NCBI GenBank assembly: GCA_007128245.1
Contig: SKXU01000046.1
Span: 1 to 30,496 of the forward strand
Direction of reading: 5' to 3'
Origin: Candidatus Woesearchaeota archaeon
GTDB lineage: Archaea; Nanobdellota; Nanobdellia; Woesearchaeales; SKIA01
DNA length: 30,496 bases
The position numbers and the translations under genes were made by a program. Below, piece by piece: positions 20,662 to 26,595 of the stretch; positions within the stretch are counted from its first letter, which is position 1; each line of letters starts with the position of its first letter. The notes under the pieces are model-generated. The model was not told where the DNA came from, searched no databases, and was given only the letters and a program-made list of their open reading frames with translations.

Positions 20662-21624
20662 ATGTCGTTCGAAGATATTCCGCATTTACCCACTGCGCAG
20701 CAAGTCATGCAGTCAGCTCTGACAAGAGGAAGAAAAAAAGCTTCGAGCATTACAAAAAGAAAAACTGACACCCCCCTCACTCTTGCGCGTAAAAAAGAGC
20801 GCGAGCGAATCATTGCTATCTATCACGACATTGCTGATCGTCTTAAGAGTCTTCCAAAGCAGTTTCCTGATCTTGATACGCTCAATGAGTTTTACCGAGA
20901 ACTCCTCGCAAACGATTTTTCCCTTGATGAGTATCGTCAGCGCCTCTCGCGCGCACAAAACACTCCTCGCGCTATTGCTGCGATTCGCGATTCTGTGCGA
21001 GGAAAGATTGAGGCTGCGCAAAGTCCTCAAGAGGTAAAGCAGGCCACCAAGCATTTTATTGGTCGCACCTCAGGGGCTGTTGAGCGTATTGGCGATGACC
21101 TTGTGTGGCTTGAGGATGTTCGCAGAAAGCTGCGTACCTACCCTAAACTTAAAGAGCTCTTTACGGTGTGCATCGCGGGCTTTCCTAATGTAGGTAAAAC
21201 CACTCTTCTCAAAGCATTGACGGGCGCGTCCGCAGAGATTAATGAGTACGCATTTACTACGAAAAGTTTGAACCTGGGCTATAAGCAGATTAAAGGACGC
21301 AAGATTCAGTTTGTTGACACACCAGGAACGCTTAATCGAGAGCACATGAACGAAATTGAGATGCAAGCACACCTCGCGCTCAAATACGTTGCTGACGTTA
21401 TCGTGTATGTGTATGACTACACAGAAAGCTATGCGCTCAGTGATCAGCACGCGCTCAGAGCAGCTCTTGATGAGCATGGAAAACCTGTGATTCACTATCT
21501 CTCAAAGCAAGATCTTATTCCTGATGAAGAATTCGCACGATTCAAAGAAGAAGTAGGTGGCCTTACGCAAGAAGAATTACTTGATGCAATACATGCATTC
21601 GTGAGAACTACTCGTACACTTTAG
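20662..21624 (+). CDS. NOG1-like GTPase (large ribosomal subunit biogenesis)
   Basis: A 320-aa GTPase of the NOG1 family, which acts on the pre-60S/50S particle. An N-terminal helical bundle (about 1-165) precedes the G domain: G1 GFPNVGKT (173-180), switch with YAFTTKSL, G3 DTPG (219-222) and G4 at 281-284. G4 reads SKQD instead of the usual NKxD, keeping Lys and Asp but losing Asn. The open frame begins at 20587, but the symmetric TATA box and the family start MSFEDIPHLPTA favour 20662. Its 3' end overlaps the convergent L10e gene by 17 nt. Confidence 0.92.
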   Translation: MSFEDIPHLPTAQQVMQSALTRGRKKASSITKRKTDTPLTLARKKERERIIAIYHDIADRLKSLPKQFPDLDTLNEFYRELLANDFSLDEYRQRLSRAQNTPRAIAAIRDSVRGKIEAAQSPQEVKQATKHFIGRTSGAVERIGDDLVWLEDVRRKLRTYPKLKELFTVCIAGFPNVGKTTLLKALTGASAEINEYAFTTKSLNLGYKQIKGRKIQFVDTPGTLNREHMNEIEMQAHLALKYVADVIVYVYDYTESYALSDQHALRAALDEHGKPVIHYLSKQDLIPDEEFARFKEEVGGLTQEELLDAIHAFVRTTRTL

Positions 21625-22186
21625 GTAGGCGTTTGTGCGTCTGCGTCACTTCGTTGGATCCTGCTGGTACGCGGTCCACCATGACGTAGTATCCGTTCGG
21701 TAGCTTTGATGAGACGATGTTGAGTGCTCGCTTTGCTACTTCGAGGTGTTTTTCTTCGCAACCAATCTCAATCACTACGTCTCCGCGTCGCACTTGAGCT
21801 GCAACGCCCACTGCCTTTCCGAAGCTTTTCTTCATTCCAGTGGAGAGACGGTCTGCTCCTGCACCTGATGCAAGAGGGTTTTCACGCAAGATGTGGTGCG
21901 GGAATTTGTGAATGCGAAAGAAGTATCCTTGTTTACCAGCCGCTTTTTCTAGTCGTCTGTTGGCACTCATACGTGCGGCTTCAAGGGAGCTATGTCTGAT
22001 TTGCAAATCTGTTTTCGAGACGAGCTTTACGCTGATAGGAAATGATTTAGTTCGTGATCCCATCACGAAGCGGACGATTTTTGAGTGTGGTGTTCCTCGT
22101 ACGTACTGGTAGCGTCGATATTTACTCTTACGCGTGTAGGGACGCTCTAGTCTTCTGTACGCAACAAATTTTCTGTCTCGTGCCAT
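21608..22186 (-). CDS. rpl10e: 50S ribosomal protein L10e (uL16)
   Basis: A 192-aa protein of the large subunit near the A/P-site tRNA. It begins MARDRKFVAYRRLERPYTR and has the L10e/L16 features RVRG-like basic N-terminus, FFRIHKFPHHILREN, GADRLSTGMKKSFGKAVGVAAQV and the C-terminal alpha/beta domain. It is slightly longer than typical archaeal L10e because of a C-terminal extension. The TATA box at 22209-22217 lies 27 nt before the ATG at 22186, so the longer frame starting at 22261 is rejected. It ends with TAG. Confidence 0.95.
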   Translation of the reverse strand: MARDRKFVAYRRLERPYTRKSKYRRYQYVRGTPHSKIVRFVMGSRTKSFPISVKLVSKTDLQIRHSSLEAARMSANRRLEKAAGKQGYFFRIHKFPHHILRENPLASGAGADRLSTGMKKSFGKAVGVAAQVRRGDVVIEIGCEEKHLEVAKRALNIVSSKLPNGYYVMVDRVPAGSNEVTQTHKRLPKVYE

Positions 22187-22208
22187 AGTGTGCGGAAAAC
22201 AAGGTCGG

Positions 22209-22217
22209 TTTATAAAT
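22209..22217 (-). promoter_or_regulatory. TATA box of L10e
   Basis: The minus strand reads ATTTATAAA; it fits exactly between the stop of the upstream phosphohexomutase and the start site of L10e. Confidence 0.6.
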
Positions 22218-23537
22218 TTATTTGCCGCTCTCCGCAATAAATGGCATGATGAAATCCGCAAGCTGTTGTTTGAGGGTGTTGTAGTGCTCTTGTGTTCGCG
22301 CTTCCCATGTCAGTCGCATGAGTGGTTCTGTGTTTGATGCGCGCACGGACACCCACCATCCCTCTCCTGATGCGCGTACGCCATCAATAAGGAGGAGTTC
22401 GTCTTTTGCGAAGAGTTCTTGTGCTGCTGTCAGCACTTCTTGCTTGTCTCGCACACGGTAGTTGTGCTCTTCTGATACGAGGTATGTGTCTTTGTATGGA
22501 GCGATTTCGTCTGCGAGTCGCTTGTTCTCAAGTGCTTTGAGGACGTAAAGGAGCGTCATAAGGTGGTTTTCTGCGCAGTAGCTTTCTTTCAAAAAGAGGT
22601 GTCCGCTTTTCTCAACCCCGATATCGAGGTCGTGCTCGTACACCGCGTTTTGTACAAACACGTGCCCTACTTCTACGAGATGGTATGTACCTTGTGTTGC
22701 GCGGATCTCGTCTTGTACTGCTTGCGAGTCGCGCACAGTGGCTGCTGCTCGCGTCAGTCCTCGTTGCTTAATCAGCCATGCGCCAAGAAAGTCTGCTGGC
22801 ACCACACCACCGTCTTCATCAACAAAAACGATTCTGTCTGCGTCCGCGTCAAGCACCACTCCAATGCAGTTGTGTACCTTGCAGTACTCTTGTGCGGCAT
22901 GCGTTGCGTCCGGGTCGAGCGGGTTTGGGCTGTGCACCGAAAATGTGGGGTCGAGTTCATGATTATATAAGGTAAAGTTGTAGTCTCCTTGTTCTGCGAG
23001 TTCTTGTATCTCCGGCCCTCCAACGCCTCCTGATGGGTCTACAAAGACTTCTCGATCACTTGCAGCAAGGATGCGTTGTGCGTGCGCAACGAATGCCTTG
23101 AGATAGCTTGTTTCTGTGACGCTCCCAGGGGTTGTTTTGCGCGGTGTTGTGTACTCTTTGAGTTCCCAAAGGCCGTTGCGTGTTCCAAGTGCAAGTCCTC
23201 CTTTCTCAAGGATTTTGAATCCGTTATACTCTGGAGGGTTGTGGCTTGCTGAAACCATTATTCCCGCTTCACTGCCAGTTTCTCCGACCACCCATTTGAT
23301 TTGTGGAGTTGAGCACAGTCCAATATTGGTAACGTCAACGCCTGCATCCACAAGTCCTTGAATCACTGCTTCAAGAAGCTCAGGGCTTGTGGTTCTTGCG
23401 TCTCGCCCCACAATACACGTTGCGAGGTTGTTTCGCTGCGCAAGGGCGTTTCCTATCATGTACGCAAGTTCTTCGGTGATCTCTTGTGGCGCAAGGCCTC
23501 GTATATCATAGCTTTTAAACACGTTATCGTAAGTCAT
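22218..23537 (-). CDS. Phosphomannomutase/phosphoglucomutase (alpha-D-phosphohexomutase)
   Basis: Interconverts hexose 6- and 1-phosphates to feed NDP-sugar synthesis for glycans. The 439-aa protein has the four-domain layout: YDIRG near residue 10, the phosphoserine loop SASHNPPEYNGFK with catalytic Ser98, the Mg loop DADADR (230-235), the sugar-binding EKSGH and the phosphate-binding RASNTEPLMR near the C-terminus. All catalytic residues are present. Substrate (mannose, glucose or glucosamine) cannot be read from sequence. Its ATG overlaps the stop of the upstream RHH-nucleotidyltransferase gene (ATGA), so the two are translated together. Confidence 0.93.
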   Translation of the reverse strand: MTYDNVFKSYDIRGLAPQEITEELAYMIGNALAQRNNLATCIVGRDARTTSPELLEAVIQGLVDAGVDVTNIGLCSTPQIKWVVGETGSEAGIMVSASHNPPEYNGFKILEKGGLALGTRNGLWELKEYTTPRKTTPGSVTETSYLKAFVAHAQRILAASDREVFVDPSGGVGGPEIQELAEQGDYNFTLYNHELDPTFSVHSPNPLDPDATHAAQEYCKVHNCIGVVLDADADRIVFVDEDGGVVPADFLGAWLIKQRGLTRAAATVRDSQAVQDEIRATQGTYHLVEVGHVFVQNAVYEHDLDIGVEKSGHLFLKESYCAENHLMTLLYVLKALENKRLADEIAPYKDTYLVSEEHNYRVRDKQEVLTAAQELFAKDELLLIDGVRASGEGWWVSVRASNTEPLMRLTWEARTQEHYNTLKQQLADFIMPFIAESGK

Positions 23538-24289
23538 TGTACATCAAGGTATGTTCCTGGGAAGTTGTATCCGTAGAGCGTGTCTTGTTTTGCGAGTTTG
23601 GGAAAGACGTCGTGTTCCATGCGTGCGTATCCGTCTGGGATGAAGTTGAATACTTCAAGATCCATAATGTAGAGTCCTGCACTAATCAGGTTTGAGGGCG
23701 CATTTTCTTTTCTTGGTTTCTCAACAAAGGTAATGACTCTGTTTCCGTTAAGAAGTGCCACCCCGTATTGCGTAGGATCAGATACGCTCGTGAGCGCGAT
23801 GGTGCACGTTCCTTTGTGGTGTGAGTGGAAGGCGTACATTTCTTTGAGGTTTACTTCTTTGTAGCTTGACGCGTTTGTGAGAATAAACGTTCCGCTCAAA
23901 TACGGTTTTGCAAGATGAATTGCCCCTGCAGTTCCGAGGGGGGTGCTTTCTGTGATGATGCGCACTTCTTCTGTGAGGTGTTTGAGTGCTTGCGTGATTT
24001 CTTGTGCGTGCGCAGTAATAACATAGATATTTGGGACTCCTTGGTCAAGGAGGTGTTGTACGTTATGCTCGACCATCGTCTTTCCTTCTACCTCACTCAT
24101 CGCGGCGCGCAGGTGGTCTTGCGTGGTTCCGCACAGCACAATAGCGTGTTCAGGCAGTCCTTGGTCAAGTCCTTTTCGTATCAGTAATTCTACTGCGTGG
24201 CTACGGTTTTTTATGTGCATGCCATCAATAGATGCATCTATGCGTCGAATCAGTTTCTCGTCAATAGTAAGTGTCACTCGCTCCTTCAT
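23534..24289 (-). CDS. Ribbon-helix-helix/degenerate NDP-sugar pyrophosphorylase fusion
   Basis: A 251-aa fusion. Residues about 1-42 form a ribbon-helix-helix DNA-binding domain (KERVTLTIDEKLIRRID then NRSHAVELLIRKGL). Residues about 48-251 align with sugar-1-phosphate nucleotidyltransferases: TPLGTAGA (116-123), the acceptor segment around YGVALLNGNRVITFVEKP (175-192) and SAGLYIMD. But the nucleotide loop that should read AGG-x-GTR is VLCGTTQDHL, and the catalytic NGD is NAS (139-141), so Gly/Arg and the metal-binding Asp are lost. The C-terminus stops right after GTYLDVQ. A sugar-nucleotide-sensing repressor is plausible; an enzyme with altered chemistry is the alternative. It heads the operon with phosphohexomutase. 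Confidence 0.85.
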   Translation of the reverse strand: MKERVTLTIDEKLIRRIDASIDGMHIKNRSHAVELLIRKGLDQGLPEHAIVLCGTTQDHLRAAMSEVEGKTMVEHNVQHLLDQGVPNIYVITAHAQEITQALKHLTEEVRIITESTPLGTAGAIHLAKPYLSGTFILTNASSYKEVNLKEMYAFHSHHKGTCTIALTSVSDPTQYGVALLNGNRVITFVEKPRKENAPSNLISAGLYIMDLEVFNFIPDGYARMEHDVFPKLAKQDTLYGYNFPGTYLDVQ

Positions 24290-24310
24290 TGTTCAGGTCA
24301 AAAATGTGTA

Positions 24311-24319
24311 GTTTATATT
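24311..24319 (-). promoter_or_regulatory. TATA box of RHH-phosphohexomutase operon
   Basis: The minus strand reads AATATAAAC, about 26 nt before the ATG at 24289. Confidence 0.55.
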
Positions 24320-24344
24320 ATTATGTATGATAAAAAAGATGTAG

Positions 24345-24354
24345 TTATATAAAT
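24345..24354 (+). promoter_or_regulatory. TATA box of cytidylyltransferase-like gene
   Basis: TTATATAAAT is centred 26 nt before the ATG at 24376. It is divergent from, and about 35 bp from, the promoter of the RHH fusion gene. Confidence 0.65.
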
Positions 24355-24375
24355 ACTGACAGTGCTTGTTTTTTG

Positions 24376-24807
24376 ATGAAAGTGGTTGTTGCTTCTGGCG
24401 GATTCGATCCCTTGCACATCGGCCATGTCCGGTACCTACAAGAGTCTGCAGCTCTCGGCGATAAGCTTGTGGTAATTCTGAATAATGATGCGTGGCTGAC
24501 GCTCAAGAAAGGGTATGCGTTCATGCCTGAGCAGGAGCGCAAAGAGATTTTAGAGGCGTTTTCTTTTGTGGATGAAGTAGTAGTGTCATCACACACTCCC
24601 GACTCAGTAGATATGTCTGTGTGTGCAGATCTTAAGCGCATTCGGCCTGATGTGTTCGCCAAGGGTGGCGACCGCGTTGCGGACAACATTCCTGAGTATG
24701 CACTGTGTAAAGATCTCGGAATCACTATGGTGTTTGAGGTTGGGCACGGTGGCAAGGTGCAGAGTTCTTCTGAGCTTGTTGAGCGAGCACGAACACACAA
24801 CACATAA
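24376..24807 (+). CDS. Cytidylyltransferase-like (HIGH-type) nucleotidyltransferase
   Basis: A 143-aa protein of the TagD/RfaE-C fold that transfers a nucleotide to a phosphorylated sugar, alcohol or cofactor. It has SGGFDPLHIGHV (the H-x-G-H motif), ILNNDAWLTLKKGYAFMPEQERKEIL and a C-terminal KGGDR...KVQSSSELV. The pattern resembles a small archaeal/bacterial group found near sugar-phosphate genes. The exact substrate is unknown. A TTG codon immediately upstream is in frame, but the ATG fits the TATA distance. It sits divergently from the sugar-nucleotide operon, so a shared pathway is likely. Confidence 0.88.
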   Translation: MKVVVASGGFDPLHIGHVRYLQESAALGDKLVVILNNDAWLTLKKGYAFMPEQERKEILEAFSFVDEVVVSSHTPDSVDMSVCADLKRIRPDVFAKGGDRVADNIPEYALCKDLGITMVFEVGHGGKVQSSSELVERARTHNT

Positions 24808-24816
24808 TATTTATAA
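24808..24816 (+). promoter_or_regulatory. TATA box before orphan gene with start-frame conflict
   Basis: TATTTATAA-like sequence right after the preceding stop codon, 27 nt before an ATG at 24840. That ATG is out of frame with the long reading frame that follows. Confidence 0.5.
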
Positions 24817-24839
24817 CTCTGTAGTGAGTACATTGCTGC

Positions 24840-24962
24840 ATGAAGCATACTACGAATCAGTTTGCCAGTCACGCTGACAAAGCAGACACTCTCTATAGCA
24901 CTCAACCAATTACCTGGAACAATTATTCCTACAGGCACACGAGGCCGCATCCGGTCTCTTAA
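24840..24962 (+). other. 40-codon ORF at predicted leaderless start, overlapping next gene
   Basis: ATG at 24840 is where the TATA box predicts the mRNA start. It encodes 40 residues (MKHTTNQFASHADKAD...) ending TAA at 24960-24962, overlapping the next gene's frame by about 100 bases. Either it is the true N-terminus of the following protein, disrupted by a one-base shift, or an upstream ORF. Confidence 0.35.
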
Positions 24963-25362
24963 ACCTCACGATCCTGAATGGAATAATATCTACGGCACAC
25001 TTATTTCTGTAGCGCAAGAAAAACTTGCGAAAATCGATCAGAAATTAGCTGATCAACCAGCTTGGATGAGTATACTGTACGGAAAAACACCTACGACGAA
25101 CGCGTTTGAGTGCACACGCAACGGGCAAAGAAATGCTCGTAGCTCGCTCGCAAGCATTCTTGAGCAAGACACACGTGCGCACAACATGACCACAGACATC
25201 GTTTCGGTCGCTGAGGACGCACCAACACACCAAAGAAAAAAGCTACGCGAATATGCTACGCAACTAGCTGGCCGCAAGAACAAGCAAAAACACAACGCTC
25301 TTGCATATGTTACTCACGTCGCTACGCTTCGAGCACATGTCCGCGGATATCATCGCGCGTAG
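24862..25362 (+). CDS. Unrecognised protein, N-terminus uncertain (possible frameshift)
   Basis: A reading frame of 166 codons from a TTG at 24862, with no Shine-Dalgarno and no TATA box at the proper distance. I do not recognise the family. The protein is basic and mostly helical (QEKLAKIDQKLADQPAWMSILYG; KKLREYATQLAGRKNKQKHN), with one cysteine and no membrane segment. The frame is open from 24844 but contains no ATG near the promoter; the well-placed ATG at 24840 is in the preceding phase, so a shift of one base between 24844 and 24960 would join them. The 3' end overlaps the convergent methylthiotransferase gene by 41 nt. Confidence 0.55.
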   Translation: MPVTLTKQTLSIALNQLPGTIIPTGTRGRIRSLKPHDPEWNNIYGTLISVAQEKLAKIDQKLADQPAWMSILYGKTPTTNAFECTRNGQRNARSSLASILEQDTRAHNMTTDIVSVAEDAPTHQRKKLREYATQLAGRKNKQKHNALAYVTHVATLRAHVRGYHRA

Positions 25363-26584
25363 TGTGCGTGATGTGCACCCGTCTCGTAGTTCCAAGAAGA
25401 TCTTGGTCCGTGTGAACAATCACAGGCAAATACTGCTCGGTGCGGCCGATGTATGAATCTCCTTTTTTCTCAACAAATCGCACCAGTTGCTCTGTTCCAA
25501 GAAGGTGCGCGTGTTGCTCTCTCCACGCGGCGCTCTCAAACAATCGTGTGAGCTCTCGTGAGCGACTCTTCACTACCTCTGTGGGCAGCTTATTCATCCC
25601 TGCTGCTGGCGTGTCTGGGCGCGGATAAAACTTTGATATATGAATAATAGGAAATGCAAGTTCATTTACGAGTGCAAGTGTCTGCGCAAAGTCCTCCTCT
25701 GTTTCAGTGGGGTACCCACAGATAATGTCTGTGGCGATGGTGATACCAGGAATTTCTGCTCGAAAAGCAGTCACGATATCTCTGATGTCTTGTGCAGTGC
25801 ATCGCCTACGCATGTGTCTGAGTACTGCGTCACTTCCTGCTTGTATGGGAAGGTGTAAGAACATATACACCTTTGGATGCTTGTAGGCGCGAATGAGTTC
25901 GGGCAACCATTTTTTTGTCCAGTCAGGGTTTGTCATTCCAAAACGAATCATAAAGTCTCCCTCGATGCGTGCTACGCGCTCAAGAAGCTCTCCAGGGTTT
26001 GTGCCGATATCCATCCCGTATGCACCGTTGTCTTGACTAGTCAGCCACACTTCTTTTACTCCTCCGTCAACTGCGCTGCGTACTTGTTGCTCGATATCAG
26101 ATGGTCGGTAACTCACAAGGTTCCCTCTCGCTTGTTTTGTTTTGCAGTACGTGCACGATGACAGACACCCTGCGCAGATGGGAACGATCTCCACGTATGG
26201 GTTTAAGCGCACTTTAGGTGTGTTGAGCCGCTCGTGCGTACTCGATCCTATCTGAATATATTGTTGCTTATGCGCAGCTGCATGCACTGCATGTGTGATG
26301 TTGTGGAGTTGCTTAGTTCCCAGTTGCACATACCCATCCAGCAATCCTTGTTTGTCTGCTTGGGGAATGCATCCTGCGACAACGACAGGTTTTTTTTGCC
26401 GCGTCAGTCTAGCAAGAAAGCTGTCTTCTGTAGGGTTTTTTACGGTACAGGTGTTGTATACAACAACATCCGCATCTTCTTGCGCATCTACAAGTTGGTG
26501 CCCTTCTTGCTCTAAGTATCCCGCCATACTCTCTGTGTCTGCCTGATTAAGGCTGCATCCTTGTGTTTCTATGTATATGCGCAT
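25322..26584 (-). CDS. MiaB-like tRNA methylthiotransferase (archaeal/eukaryotic MtaB-CDKAL1 type)
   Basis: Radical SAM enzyme that adds a methylthio group to N6-threonylcarbamoyladenosine at tRNA position 37. The 420-aa protein has the N-terminal iron-sulfur cysteines Cys10, Cys46 and Cys72 (QGCSLN, NTCTVK, AGCIPQ). The radical SAM C-x3-C-x2-C is Cys140, Cys144 and Cys147. TSQDNGAYG and HLPIQAGSD follow, then a C-terminal TRAM RNA-binding domain (about 360-420). The archaeal subgroup call is by motif pattern. A TATA box at 26605-26614 lies inside the 3' end of the vWA gene, 26 nt before the ATG at 26584; the frame extending to 26665 is rejected. Confidence 0.94.
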   Translation of the reverse strand: MRIYIETQGCSLNQADTESMAGYLEQEGHQLVDAQEDADVVVYNTCTVKNPTEDSFLARLTRQKKPVVVAGCIPQADKQGLLDGYVQLGTKQLHNITHAVHAAAHKQQYIQIGSSTHERLNTPKVRLNPYVEIVPICAGCLSSCTYCKTKQARGNLVSYRPSDIEQQVRSAVDGGVKEVWLTSQDNGAYGMDIGTNPGELLERVARIEGDFMIRFGMTNPDWTKKWLPELIRAYKHPKVYMFLHLPIQAGSDAVLRHMRRRCTAQDIRDIVTAFRAEIPGITIATDIICGYPTETEEDFAQTLALVNELAFPIIHISKFYPRPDTPAAGMNKLPTEVVKSRSRELTRLFESAAWREQHAHLLGTEQLVRFVEKKGDSYIGRTEQYLPVIVHTDQDLLGTTRRVHITHTTRDDIRGHVLEA

Positions 26585-26595
26585 ATGTGAATGAA

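Noticed and set aside
24290..24375. Possible replication origin in the AT-rich divergent gap
   Set aside because: The AT content is explained by two divergent TATA boxes; no repeated origin boxes or Orc1/Cdc6 gene nearby.
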